Shown: positions 45,318-58,719 of the stretch, one piece after another
How the letters are laid out: every line of letters starts with the position of its first letter
How positions within the stretch are numbered: position 1 is the first letter of the stretch
NCBI GenBank assembly: GCA_032209605.1
Contig: JASFXZ010000014.1
Span: forward strand, 3,802,912-3,866,911
Direction: 5' to 3'
Length of the DNA: 64,000 nucleotides
From: Mactromeris polynyma
Lineage: Eukaryota; Mollusca; Bivalvia; Venerida; Mactridae
Position numbers and translations under genes: made by a program
The notes under the pieces: model-generated
Told to the model about the DNA's origin: nothing
Seen by the model: the letters and a program-made list of their open reading frames with translations, nothing else
Databases searched by the model: none

Positions 45318-45865
45318 TATGGTGGCATATTACTGCCACCCGTTAGCATGATAGCGTTCGCGAATTAATTCGTGTTAACCACTTAATTATTACGATAATT
45401 ATCTAGCTACGAGTATCTAGTTAATATTCGTGATAAATTTTCGGTAAGATAAATACCATACAACTAGAAACAGGCTTGAAAGTGCCCAGAACTGCCACCT
45501 CTTACCTTTGTATTACACTAGATTTAAGTGGCAACACGAATCTTATCTAATTGACCACTTATTATTTTTCTACACGAATCTTAAGTGAAATTCGCGAATT
45601 TGAGTTATTAAGTAACATAATAAGTGGTCATCTAGATAAGATTCGTGTTGCCACTTAAATCTAGTGTAATACATCATTAAAAGGTAAGAGGTGGCAGTTC
45701 TGGGCCTTTTCACGCCTGTTTCTTGTTGTATGATATTTATCTTACCGAAAATTTATCACGAATATTGACTAGATAGCTAGATATTTATCGTAATAATTAA
45801 GTGGTTAACACGAATTAATTCGCGAACGCTATCATGCTAACTGGTGGCAGTAATATGCCACCATA
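45318..45865. mobile_element. 548-bp foldback (palindromic) element with 6-bp target duplication
   Basis: Arms of about 245 bp (TATGGTGGCATATTACTGCC ... and its complement) flank a spacer of about 50 bp. ACATAG lies on both sides (45312-45317 and 45866-45871). No coding content. The arms are nearly identical, implying recent insertion or gene conversion. Confidence 0.9.
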
Positions 45866-46376
45866 ACATAGGTAGTTACAGTTTAGTGTTAACAATTCAA
45901 GTGAAACATGAAGTACATGTAATAGATGCACTGGTAAAGCTTCAATGAATGTGAGCGATTCATTTATTAATGAATGAAGAAGCATCTGACGTCAAAAACT
46001 CGTATCTGCATATCTTGCACTAATCATGTTTTCAAATATGACGGGACTTATATCACCAATACCTACTTTCTGTCAAAATGATGCATTTATAGTCATTTGA
46101 AGCAGACACATGATCTAAGTGCTGTATGTCGATTTATTTATAAAATTAATGGAGCAAAATGGCGTATAAGATACCTAAACGAGGGTTTGACTCACGTTTT
46201 ATGATTTTGGTTAAAAACAAACCGTCAAATACCATGTTTGACAATGCTATAAATGAAGATGAAAACTTGTATATGGACCATTATAATGTAAAAAACTACT
46301 CTTTACATTGGGTACAAAGAGTTTTACTGCACAAAAACACTGGTAGACAAAGTTTAAATCAATGTTAAAGTGTCAG

Positions 46377-46640
46377 TTATCTATCTTCGGGGGTCTTCCT
46401 CCGCCAACACGTCGATCAGGTGCGTATTTGAGACAGACCATAATGGCATTCATCACATCCTGTTCCGTAGCGGATCCGCCCACTGTTGCCAAGGCATTGG
46501 GTAGATTAAACAGCAGTTTGTAGGGACAATACCAGACGAGAGCGGCCGAAAAGATAACCCTAACCGGACATTTTAGGTGACAGTGACGTTCACCAGAATG
46601 ACCCCGACCGCACTCCCAACTAAGTCTTGATATGATATAT
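46377..46640 (-). CDS. Possible terminal exon, unrecognised protein
   Basis: The minus-strand frame reads WECGRGHSGERHCHLKCP, VWYCPYKLLFNLPNALATVG, SATEQDVMNAIMVCLKYAPD and RRVGGGRPPK to a stop. It is GC-richer than its surroundings, with conserved-looking composition. I do not recognise the family. A link to the candidate exon at 47934-48108 on the same strand is possible but unproven. Confidence 0.3.
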
Positions 46641-47933
46641 CTATGATTCAAGTTTGGTTGCAATATGTCATTCCACTGTAGTTTCTGATCTTAATGTTTT
46701 TTTCTGTTTTTGGAAATCATATCTGGCACGATTGACTTAAGAATTCCTACGTCTGAAGGCTGTATGAGCAGCGGTTTCTAAGGAAAGCCCTTTACGCGAA
46801 ATCTCATCGATGTGGTATTGGCGACGACACAGAAAGGGAGAATAAAATAGCTAACGCCTTTTTAAGAGTCAATCTGAAAATGTGCATAAATAAATAAGTT
46901 GAGGGATCTTCTGTTCGAGTGTTGACGAAATTAACTTGAAGGAGACTGAATTTAATTGGTGTAATGGTGTACACTGTATGTGAAGCAGACAACGTTCTTT
47001 ATTGTTGCTTGATTCTCTAATCCTTACTATGCTTTATAAGCTGCATGCATGATATTTTTACCTGTTACACGTGCACACACACTGGTGGTCTCGAACGAAA
47101 GTATGTGTTTGTCACCTTTCATGTTGAATTTTTCCATTAGTTAAATACTAAAACAATCTAATTCCTATCTGCTTTACAAATGAAGCAAAAAATTTGACTC
47201 GGAATATATTTGACTTATGTGCAACTCAAAATCAGGCCTTTTTCTATACATCCTATTCCCAAACATAAATTCTCCAAAATCATGCTAAATTCCGTATTTT
47301 GGCAACCTACGCCGGGAACCTAGTAGTAATTACTGTTGTTATTTTTGTCCAACATTTTCATCATAAAGCTATTTCCTTAAAAATGCGGAGAAAAGGTCTG
47401 AATGCTGAGACATGATCAGATGATGCTCAATATATGTGAGGGCATACAATTCAATGCATGTCAATGCATATCAGAACACGGTATGAATTTTCTTAACATT
47501 GTCAATTATTCACAGGTTGTTTAACCGAATCCTCACACATTGGCATCTTATTTCCATCTTCATTTCTATCTAACATACATGAAGTAAAAATTCTAATTCT
47601 CAACACATACCTCTTCACTATGTTTTTCATTTGATATTTTATGGAGAAACCACCAATTACTGACAGCATATGCACCCATGAACACAAAATGTACATGAAA
47701 GATCAGTTGAGGTAAACTATAGTTAAGGAGCTGTGTCTATATCTAATGCGTTTGTAAACAACATGGCAATGCATTGTTTGTAACAAATAGGTTGTTTCCA
47801 TTCTAGTTTTGAATATAAGGAAATATGTTTTCATTTGTGCTTTTGGGTGGACGAGTGAATATTGGTGAATGCTAACTATCATACACACTGGTGAAATGAC
47901 AATCAGTAAGCACACTTTAAAAGACAAAAATAC

Positions 47934-48108
47934 CATTTTCTGCCGTTCCTGTGGCACTTTGGCCCTGTAATCCAACTCTTTGAACTCATCCATTGTCGTG
48001 GCTGGATGAAGTTCAACATCTGCCACATGTAACACTCCGTCCCTTTCCTCTTTCAGGCTGGCTAGGTCTGCTTCAAGATCTGACAGTACAGAACATGTTT
48101 TTGGTATT
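47934..48108 (-). CDS. Possible internal exon, unrecognised protein
   Basis: Acceptor TTTTAATGACTCGCAG and donor GTATTT bound a 175-nt frame: VLSDLEADLASLKEERDGVL, HVADVELHPATTMDEFKELD, YRAKVPQERQKM. It starts as a coiled-coil-like Glu/Leu pattern. Beyond the donor the frame becomes non-coding in character. Family unknown. Confidence 0.35.
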
Positions 48109-48627
48109 CTGCGAGTCATTAAAATAAGTTTTTTCAAATTGTTATGTGAAAATTATCAAAGGAGACAAGATAAATAAAAACACATTATTTATTTACCCTC
48201 AAATATCCATATTTTTGTCGTTTACGGCATGCAGTCATTTCCAGTGAAGAGCAACATTTAGACCTAATCGGTGGAAATAATTTTATACTAGAAATAGTTC
48301 TTATATATATACTTATGAAATGAGAAATGTAAGTTCTGAATAATGTTATAGTGACAATTTCAACCAAATAATTATAATATACATGTATATGTTTTTACAT
48401 GTATTTTGAATATCATGAGTGTCATTTTGTAAGAAAAATTTTTACTACATAGATCTCTTTGTATTTTATGTACAGTGGATCATGCTTAAAACGTGTTGGT
48501 ACGAAACATATTTTGACGTTTGAAGAGCAATTTCGGTCTCGGAAAGTGGTCAGGTGTAAAAAGCATTAGACTCTCTGTACCGTGTTTATACATACACTGT
48601 AGAAGGGATAAAGGAGGATAACTCAAT

Positions 48628-48891
48628 CAGGCGCGTAGCTGAGCCCAAATTGACTTTACGCACTCTGCTAGGGGGGTCCGGGGGTATGCTCCCCTGAGAT
48701 TTTTTTTGTAATTGGAACGGTCTATGGTGTCTTTTCGAGTATATTTTACAACATAGTCTGCACCTCACCCCCCTTAACTCCCAGTGTACATTTTTATAGC
48801 GTTTTTCGCATTTATTTCATTTTTATTTTTTCGACCTGTCTAAAATTATTTTACGCACGTGCGTACATGCGTAAGCCTAGCTACGCGCCTG
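48628..48891. mobile_element. 264-bp TIR element (CAGGCGCGTAGCT ends)
   Basis: CAGGCGCGTAGCTGAGCC at the left and CTAGCTACGCGCCTG at the right are inverted copies; TCAAT flanks both sides (48623-48627, 48892-48896). The interior has GGGGGGTCCGGGGGTATGCT. A relative is at 5675. Confidence 0.75.
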
Positions 48892-49264
48892 TCAATAAGG
48901 AATGACTGGAGAGAACTCGTGACAATATCCTGTGGATAAAACGGTTACTGAGTACCAATATCTTATTTTGGGCCAAAAGAAAGTGTTTGTTTACTGCTTC
49001 CATACCTGATATTTGACGTCATTTATAACGTCATTACCGGTACACATTAATAACGTTTTTGTGGTTGCAAAATGAGCCATGCTTCTTCATAGCTACGAAT
49101 CTTTTTGTGGCCCAACACAATTGTGGACGGCACTTAGATTTAGCAGTTTCCGTCTGTCCCTTCATGCTACTCTTTATCACTTTTAACACTACCGATCATT
49201 CGATAAGCTGTATTATCTTGGCCGCGAACCAGATGAACCACGATAAACAAATATTCATTCACAA

Positions 49265-52200
49265 GTTTGTCCCTTGTATGTTCGTTTGCGAGTCTCCAAT
49301 GAGCATGTCTGTCGGTAGGCCAATGAGCTAACGTTTGCGAGTCTCCAATGAGCATGTCTGTCGGTAGGCCAATGAGCTAACGTTTGCGAGTCTCCAATGA
49401 GCATGTCTGTCGGTAGGCCAATGAGCTAACGTTTGCGAGTCTCCAATGAGCATGTCTGTCGGTAGGCCAATGAGCTAACGTTTGCGAGTCTCCAATGAGC
49501 ATGTCTGTCGGTAGGCCAATGAGCTAACGTTTGCGAGTCTCCAATGAGCATGTCTGTCGGTAGGCCAATGAGCTAACGTTTGCGAGTCTCCAATGAGCAT
49601 GTCTGTCGGTAGGCCAATGAGCTAACGTTTGCGAGTCTCCAATGAGCATGTCTGTCGGTAGGTCAATGAGCTAACGTTTGCGAGTCTCCAATGAGCATGT
49701 CTGTCGGTAGGCCAATGAGCTAACGCTTGCGAGTCTCCAATGAGCATGTCTGTCGGTAGGCCAATGAGCTAACGTTTGCGAGTCTCCAATGAGCATGTCT
49801 GTCGGTAGGCCAATGAGCTAACGTTTGCGAGTCTCCAATGAGCATGTCTGTCGGTAGGTCAATGAGCTAACGTTTGCGAGTCTCCAATGAGGATGTCTGT
49901 CGGTAGGTCAATGAGTTAACGTTTGCGAGTCTCCAATGAGCATGTCTGTCGGTAGGTCAATGAGCTAACGTTTGCGAGTCTCCAATGAGCATGTCTGTCG
50001 GTAGGTCAATGAGCTAACGTTTGCGAGTCTCCAATGAGCATGTCTGTCGGTAGGTCAATGAGCTAACGTTTGCGAGTCTCCAATGAGCATGTCTGTCGGT
50101 AGGTCAATGAGCTAACGTTTGCGAGTCTCCAATGAGCATGTCTGTCGGTAGGTCAATGAGCTAACGTTTGCGAGTCTCCAATGAGCATGTCTGTCGGTAG
50201 GTCAATGAGCTAACGTTTGCGAGTCTCCAATGAGCATGTCTGTCGGTAGGTCAATGAGCTAACGTTTGCGAGTCTCCAATGAGCATGTCTGTCGGTAGGT
50301 CAATGAGCTAACGTTTGCGAGTCTCCAATGAGCATGTCTGTCGGTAGGTCAATGAGCTAACGTTTGCGAGTCTCCAATGAGCATGTCTGTCGGTAGGTCA
50401 ATGAGCTAACGTTTGCGAGTCTCCAATGAGCATGTCTGTCGGTAGGTCAATGAGCTAACGTTTGCGAGTCTCCAATGAGCATGTCTGTCGGTAGGTCAAT
50501 GAGCTAACGTTTGCGAGTCTCCAATGAGCATGTCTGTCGGTAGGTCAATGAGCTAACGTTTGCGAGTCTCCAATGAGCATGTCTGTCGGTAGGTCAATGA
50601 GCTAACGTTTGCGAGTCTCCAATGAGCATGTCTGTCGGTAGGCCAATGAGCTAACGTTTGCGAGTCTCCAATGAGCATGTCTGTCGGTAGGTCAATGAGC
50701 TAACGTTTGCGAGTCTCCAATGAGCATGTCTGTCGGTAGGCCAATGAGCTAACGTTTGCGAGTCTCCAATGAGCATGTCTGTCGGTAGGTCAATGAGCTA
50801 ACGTTTGCGAGTCTCCAATGAGCATGTCTGTCGGTAGGTCAATGAGCTAACGTTTGCGAGTCTCCAATGAGCATGTCTGTCGGTAGGTCAATGAGCTAAC
50901 GTTTGCGAGTCTCCAATGAGCATGTCTGTCGGTAGGTCAATGAGCTAACGTTTGCGAGTCTCCAATGAGCATGTCTGTCGGTAGGTCAATGAGCTAACGT
51001 TTGCGAGTCTCCAATGAGCATGTCTGTCGGTAGGCCAATGAGCTAACGTTTGCGAGTCTCCAATGAGCATGTCTGTCGGTAGGTCAATGAGCTAACGTTT
51101 GCGAGTCTCCAAAGAGCATGTCTGTCGGTAGGCCAATGAGCTAACGTTTGAGAGTCTCCAATGAGCATGTCTGTCGGTAGGTCAATGAGCTAAGGTTTGC
51201 GAGTCTCCAATGAGCATGTCTGTCGGTAGGCCAATGAGCTAACGTTTGCGAGTCTCCAATGAGCATGTCTGTCGGTAGGTCAATGAGCTAACGTTTGCGA
51301 GTCTCCAATGAGCATGTCTGTCGGTAGGTCAATGAGCTAACGTTTGCGAGTCTCCAATGAGCATGTCTGTCGGTAGGTCAATGAGCTAAGGTTTGCGAGT
51401 CTCCAATGAGCATGTCTGTCGGTAGGTCAATGAGCTAACGTTTGCGAGTCTCCAATGAGCATGTCTGTCGGTAGGTCAATGAGCTAACGTTTGCGAGTCT
51501 CCAATGAGCATGTCTGTCGGTAGGTCAATGAGCTAACGTTTGCGAGTCTCCAATGAGCATGTCTGTCGGTAGGTCAATGAGCTAACGTTTGCGAGTCTCC
51601 AATGAGCATGTCTGTCGGTAGGTCAATGAGCTAACGTTTGCGAGTCTCCAATGAGCATGTCTGTCGGTATGTCAATGAGCTAACGTTTGCGAGTCTCCAA
51701 TGAGCATGTCTGTCGGTAGGTCAATGAGCTAACGTTCGCGAGTCTCCAATGAGCACGTCTGTCGGTAGGTCAATGAGCTAACGTTTGCGAGTCTCCAATG
51801 AGCATGTCTGTCGGTAGGTCAATGAGCTAACGTTTGCGAGTCTCCAATGAGCACGTCTGTCGGTAGGTCAATGAGCTAACGTTTGCGAGTCTCCAATGAG
51901 CATGTCTGTCGGTAGGTCAATGAGCTAAGGTTTGCGAGTCTCCAATGAGCATGTCTGTCGGTAGGTCAATAAGCTAAGGTTTGCGAGTCTCCAATGAGCA
52001 CGTCTGTCGGTAGGTCAATGAGCTAACGTTTGCGAGTCTCCAATGAGCATGTCTGTCGGTAGGTCAATGAGCTAAGGTTTGCGAGTCTCCAATGAGCATG
52101 TCTGTCGGTAGGTCAATGAGCTAAGGTTTGCGAGTCTCCAATGAGCATGTCTGTCGGTAGGTCAATGAGCTAAGGTTTGCGAGTCTCCAATGAGCATGTC

Positions 52201-52470
52201 TGTCGGTAGGTCAATGAGCTAACGTTTGCGAGTCTCCAATGAGCATGTCTGTCGGTAGGTCAATGAGCTAACGTTTGCGAGTCTCCAATGAGCATGTCTG
52301 TCGGTAGGTCAATGAGCTAACGTTTGCGAGTCTCCAATGAGCATGTCTGTCGGTAGGTCAATGAGCTAACGTTTGCGAGTCTCCAATGAGCATGTATGTC
52401 GGTAGGCCAATGAGCTAACGTTTGCGAGTCTCCAATGAGCATGTCTGCCGGTAGGTCAATGAGCTAAGGT
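49265..52470. repeat. 49-bp satellite, about 65 copies
   Basis: Unit GTTTGCGAGTCTCCAATGAG, CATGTCTGTCGGTAGGTCAA, TGAGCTAAC. Most copies are identical; variants are CCAATGAG/TCAATGAG, AACG/AAGG and CATGTC/CACGTC. AATGAGC appears twice per unit, suggesting an older half-unit duplication. Confidence 0.97.
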
Positions 52471-52479
52471 ACAACGTCG

Positions 52480-54590
52480 AGAACAAACAACTCAACTTAA
52501 ATTTTTTGGAAAAGATATATTTCAGTTCAAAATAACATTTTATAAATAAACATCACACACACCGCATCAAGGAAAACAGTAGAAACTGAGTCTGATTAAT
52601 AGTTTAAAAATATTAACACACTTATACATTAATTCCACAAATCTTATTGCGATTTTAATATGACAAAGTACATTATTTTTAGAAACCAACAATAAAGACG
52701 CTTGTGTTTTAGAAACATTCGATAAGAGAAATGCTACTTTTTGGAAGCATACACATGTAAAGACCTAATTTTAGAAGAAATTGTTCTTTAACTAAACTAC
52801 GTAAAAAAACTAGTTGCATGTGTCTACTCTATGGCTTTGTAACTCGGTTAATTCGGGAATATGCAATGTTATCCCCTTAATAATTTATATATATTATTCC
52901 ATCAAAATTGAAATTTGATCCATTGTCAAGAGTTATCGCAAATTATTCATTTCCGGGGAATAACTCATACAATCTTTAAAACCAAAGTTGTGCCAGTGAT
53001 CTCCCTCAGACTTTAAATTCTTAGCCATCCATTTGCACTTAGTTATAGAATACACATTATTTTAATTTTGCATATACAAATTGTTTCCTGCTTGGTGTTA
53101 ATATTTGCCTCACAGATAATAATATTTCTGAAAAAATTAAAAATGGAAATTAACAGCATCTGAGAGTCAATGTATTGGCAAGGCTTGTGAAGTAGAGGAA
53201 ATCAAATCGGCATACCTAAAATCAATAGAATGGTCAAAATATGACAATTATGAATAATATAGTCGATATATAGATAGATAGATTAATCTATTAATAATTA
53301 AATTGCCCATATATACGTATACGTATGTATTTGTTCATACATGGCAATTTGGTACAAGGCTTTTTATTCAGTTTGTAAATGTCTTTACTGTGACATCCCT
53401 CCACTTTTCATAAGAAATCAAGATGTTAATAAACAGTGGATCTTTCTTAAAGTTACAGTTACCTAACAAGAGACACGTATTCAAGATATGCGTATTCTCT
53501 CGCTCTTAGTTCTTATAGTTGTGTGCTAGAGCAATCGCCTTTCTTGTTTGATAGGTCCCTGTCTAACAGCATACACAGCTGATTACTTCATATTGACATT
53601 TGAAGAAAACATACAAGACTTACAAGATGAAAGGTTAGGCATGTTTTTCACAACTGGTATTTTCCTCTTAGAATACACCTTTAATGTTTATGACCTATGA
53701 GCCGAAGGTTATAACATTGAGTCTAGACACCTGTCTTTGAATGCAGTCTAGTTATTGGTCATTTTTTAGACTGGTCTCCAACCTAAAATGTTTAATCTCA
53801 GACAATGGATTTCAAGGTTGTGACAAATATCTAAAATATACTACTCTAAAGTACTGCACGAATATTCGTATACTGTTTCGGCATTCGAATATTCGATAAA
53901 AAATCAATATATAAAAACTAAAAGTATACTGACTGGTCATCATTGAATATACTGACACGATATCTACATGTCGGCGCTAACTGCCAACACAACTATTTTG
54001 AGAAACTCGTATTCAACGTTCATAATACTGTCATTTCGCTCTTATCTGACGAATTTGGCTCATTTAAAGACGAGGTGTTATGCTACGTATACTGTATTAG
54101 GATATGGAACTACATGTTGCACATTCAACTTCATTACAAAACAATTATGAAAGTTGTTTTGAGATACCTCAAACAAGTAAAATCAAATCAAGTTTTTTCG
54201 TTATAAGGTTGAGATGTTGGACTTGGCTCACATTGAGATTAATTCTTTGCTTCATTGTTTCAGTAAATGATCTAGGTCCACTTTGGAATTAAAAGTTTAT
54301 GTTGACATAACGCTCTGTAATGTTAAATTGGAAGGCGTTACCTTACTACAATAGTCAGTTCCGCGTAGATCACGTGACTGTATATTACATTTTAATTGGA
54401 TGTTCCAATATATGTTCCAATAGGGGATAACGTGTTTGTAAACAAAACAACCCGATTCCGCGCATGCGCAGTTACTGGTGGGCAAAAGGATAAAAGGCGG
54501 CGGCGCCGTACTATATAACTAATATGGAATGAATGACACGGCGGTAGCCATTAATTTCTTTAATGTTTGACATACAATAATAAATTTGGC
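52480..54590. other. No feature recognised
   Basis: AT-rich DNA. A short ATTCGTATACTGTTTCGGCA / CGAATATTCGATA piece near 53855-53900 resembles the hAT-like repeat ends seen at 31011. Confidence 0.4.
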
Positions 54591-54599
54591 ATCAATTGA

Positions 54600-54995
54600 A
54601 AGGTAATGCTCCCAGCTTTCCCACGACATAAAAATAATGAAAATCAGAGGTTTTGTTGGTTTTCAAATAAGACTCTGAAAATGGGCATTTTCCGTGAAAT
54701 AAATTTCAAACTGTTTTGGTTCGAAAAACACGGTTGTAGGTATTTCAATTCTCATTTTTACATATGTGCATCAAATCGATACCAGATCAAAGGCTTCCAA
54801 AAATAAAATAAAAAATTGAAAATCGGTGAATTTTCTGCATCAGAATGTGACTTTGAAAATGAGCACATTTTACGACAAATTATTTTCAATTCGTTTAGGT
54901 TCGAAAAACACGGCGGTGGGTATTATAATTCATATGAATCAATTTATGTGCATAAAGTTGGTACCGAATGAAAGATAATGCACCCAGCTTTCTAA
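54600..54995. repeat. Imperfect tandem duplication of about 190 bp
   Basis: GGTTCGAAAAACACGG(T/C)(T/G)G with flanking AATTTTC, GACTTTGAAAATG and (A/C)TGTGCAT phrases occurs twice in the same order; the copies are well diverged. Confidence 0.55.
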
Positions 54996-55576
54996 AAATG
55001 TAAAATATTGAAGTGTGCGAGTTTTCCGAAAATAATTCTTTAGTATGACTTTGACTTTTTCTGTATGACATTATAATGTGTATGTGCATAAATAATGTGT
55101 TATGTGTGAAATGCATCAATAGTAATTGTTAACATGTACACATATCTAACAAAGACAACAACGTGATATGTTTAATTGTGCGTTTATTTACCTTATCTTA
55201 ATTTTACATTTAGCATTATAACATATTCAGCATTTATTTGAGTGTCATTCATACACACACATATTAAGACATAGCGGTAAATAAATAAATACACATATAT
55301 CACATGTTAAACAGTTTGTCAATCAACTTTGTCTTGGCTGGCGCTAGGTTGAAAGAGTTGGTAGTCAGATTTGATAAACAATTAAATTGTATGGGAAAAT
55401 GTATTGGTTTGAATGGAGTCTAATGGATTCTTGGCTAGCGCTATCCTAGATTTTTACGTGATACACAACGCATATTATCATTGTTCGGCAGTGCACAGGC
55501 AACTTCTCTACCAATGACAAAGTCTACAAAGCCAAGACTCCGTTTTAAATTAAACTAAATTCCTGTACATCTCACG

Positions 55577-55998
55577 TGATACCACTCATTTCTGCTCGAT
55601 TTGTTTTCACACATCTTACAACATTGTTAATGACATCCGGTAATTCACATGTACAGAGGTATTTTATTGTTTGAGACTTATCTTCTTTACAAGTCATTTT
55701 CTGCATTTTCATAACTTTTTGAAACAGTTCAGATTTGTCATTTTCTGAGCATTTTATGAGATGCATCCTCGTAGCGGGAATATCAAATCGAACATTGGTG
55801 ATTTCACAATTAAAGTTACAATGCACAAGTTCTGTAACATATGCGAATCACACAACTTGTGATGTGTTCGTTTGCCTTTGTACATCAGGTATTATCACAT
55901 TTATCGCATTTTTTTTAGATTCGCCCACATACATTTGTGACAGCTGTATGCTGATATTTGTGTTCACAGTTCTGTTCTTTAAAATGTCTAAAACATAA
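55577..55998 (-). pseudogene. Orphan coding-like block, one in-frame TGA
   Basis: On the minus strand one frame reads NTNISIQLSQMYVGESKKN and NVIIPDVQRQTNTSQVV, then TGA. It continues ELVHCNFNCEITNVRFDIPA, KCSENDKSELFQKVMKMQKM, YLCTCELPDVINNVVRCVK to a stop at about 55574. Seven cysteines suggest a secreted protein. An acceptor-like ATATGTTACAG after the TGA could instead start a real terminal exon. No family recognised. Confidence 0.3.
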
Positions 55999-57780
55999 AC
56001 GTGTGAAGTTGAGTTTGTTTACACTCGCCACCGGGATAACAAAAACATAACATAAACGGAGCCAGTTGAATGTTTTTATACGACGTTACCCATTGGTAAA
56101 CTTCCGTCCATCAACATATAAACATAATTGACACTTCTCAACTTTATTTGTATATATATATATGTGTGTCTGATGGTGACAGCAAAAACTGATTGGATGC
56201 ATATTGGACTCCCACTGGGCCAGACACTGTGAAATGCTGATAAGGGGGCTGAATAAGATTGATATCTAGATAGTGCACGCCGGGGACGCTATTGTTTATT
56301 GCATAACATTATATAAGTTGTCCAACCCAATACTGGCCTTGTTTCTGTCTCTGTTTCTGATTATTATAATGTTATCTTATACGTATAATTTCTGGAGAAG
56401 TATGTGTTGGAGGATTTATTGAAGATTTTGGAAATAATCCTAATAGTGTAAATTATTGTCTGTCCCTATTTTGTAATGTCCGTCCCCACACTAAATTATT
56501 TGCTTTCAAGAATGTATTTGTCAATTTTAAGAAATAGGTTTTACCACATGTTTTGACATATGTTATAAAATCTTTTGGATGATCATAATAGATACAATAT
56601 CCTAGATATAAAAAAGATGACATTTTTTTGCATTAGTTGCTGTAGATCTAGTATAACATAATTATGTTAGATGATTAACTATAAAGTTGATTTTTCTTTC
56701 TTTCTGGACAAAATAAAGGTTGTCTATGTACATAAATGTTTCCTAAAATGACTTTTATTCACACTTAATAATATTATACATAAGGGGACGGACATTACAT
56801 AAGTTGATGAGTCGACGGGTCCAGTTTTTCCTGTCAATGGCAAATAGCTACTGTTTCCTTCACTCTTAATTCTTCTCATTAGGAATTCTGTGCCATGAAA
56901 TAATAAACCCTTTCCCCGCTTGTGTGTACAACCAACAACTATAAAAGACTGAATCAGAACTTAAAGAATTAACAATTTAGATAACGCGAATTAGCGTTAT
57001 AAACAATATGGCGCTGTAACCAGATATCGACTTTCTGCCCACCAGCAATGTTTACATTCGTATAACAGGTGCGCGTGACGTCACGGCGTTATCGTCTATA
57101 CTTACTATTAGTGTAATATATCTCCTGGACACGTCTCACTACGACAGCAGCGTTTGTTTCATTCTGTGGATATACCTCAATGCGTGACCCACAAAGCTAC
57201 TATAAGTGACCTTATTACATATGGTAATTTATATTGGGAGATGAAGCACTGTGAGACAAATCCAGTGATATAATTATCTCAAAATATCTAAAACTGGACA
57301 TATATCAACCTAATACTAAGTCGACGATATGTATACATGTCTAGCTGTATATTAGAGGGCACAGAGAGAAACTGTAACACTCTGGTAATGACACGTTGGT
57401 CTTGTCATTAATTCAAGTAATCGTGAATTAACAACTTTTACAACTTGAAAAAATGTTGAATCAATTATTCCCCATGTGATTAACGTATTATGATTAAAAT
57501 ATCTAAATGTAGTTTTCAGCACATTTAGCTGAACGAAAGTCAATAGCATCGAATAAAATGTGTTTTCTTTCCTCTATTCTCATCCGTACGCAAAGTTTGG
57601 CGAGACAAATGATTCATACTGACGGGTATAAAGACATCTCTATTTTTCTCTCAAGCAGGTTGGAATAAGCAACACTATAAACTTATGTTTTATGTTTATA
57701 AAGCCTTTCAAGCAAACATAGACAGTGTATATATGCAAGCAGAAATACTGATGATAAACAAATAGCTGATGCTGCATTTC
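55999..57780. other. No feature recognised
   Basis: AT-rich; no exon, array or element ends seen. Confidence 0.4.
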
Positions 57781-57784
57781 AATG

Positions 57785-57862
57785 GGTAATGTTCGAATAT
57801 TCGAAAACTCGTTCGGAATGTTGACCGAATATTCCAAAATACCATTCGTTGACATCCCTGCT
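57785..57862. repeat. Fragment of hAT-like repeat end
   Basis: GTTCGAATATTCGAAAAC ... ATTCGTTGACATCCCTGC is the inverse of the TAGGGATGTCAACGAAT end at 31011. Confidence 0.5.
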
Positions 57863-58719
57863 TAATAGTATATAAATCAGACCGAAATCTATTCACTAGA
57901 AAACCAATTATTGTTTCACATAACTTTGGTAGGTTCAATTCGTACTTTTAGTTGTTGTGGGAATAATAAAATGTAAAAATGTACAAAATAACACGACAGA
58001 GACTGCCTCAACATGTTTTCACTTTTAATCAGAATCCTATAAAAGCTAAGACACACATGTATACATATATAATTCATTTATAAAAGCATCAACATATCAA
58101 TAATATTAGCTTTTTTCATTATTTGGCACATACATGTTTCATTTAAATCGATTTTTATAAAAAATGTCTCTATTTGTGTATGCTCATATTTTAGAGCAAG
58201 TGTTTGGCTCAATAAGCCAACCCACTTCCTTAAGGTTTGAAACAAACTGTAACACAAGAAATGTCTACAGCACCAAGCACCAAAGTCTCTTAAGCAGGGT
58301 TATCATACTATGGTTAGTAAGGAAGACATAGTAAGTAAATTAAATTAAAAATATATAGAACAACCATTTCTAAACTGGGAAAACACAGGGGTAGTGGTGA
58401 AACATCTTATAGAGAAGCATGAACTAAATTTTAAATTGTTTACCTTCAGTTTCACCTATTATTGCACAAAAGGTATGCATGCTGAATCCAAACAAAAAAA
58501 ACGAATATGCACGAAATTTTATAACTAGGTTAGTACGAAATTTTATAACTAGGCTAGTATTAAAGTTTCATTCAAGTAAACAAACATTGCAAAATTATGA
58601 ATTCATTGGTCCCAACTTGATGAGTAAATTCATAAAAAAACTCATACTCGCATAAAATTGGTTAAAATGTATGACACATATATAAAACATGTCTCTAAGT
58701 GAGTATACACAGTCTATAA

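Noticed and set aside
49265..52470. Possible CRISPR-like array
   Set aside because: Units are contiguous direct repeats with no unique spacers, and the context is eukaryotic.
53560..53632. Exon-like stretch AYTADYFILTFEENIQDLQD bounded by AG and GTTAGG
   Set aside because: Short, weak donor, no neighbouring exon in phase; faint similarity to an IgGFc-binding domain start is not enough.
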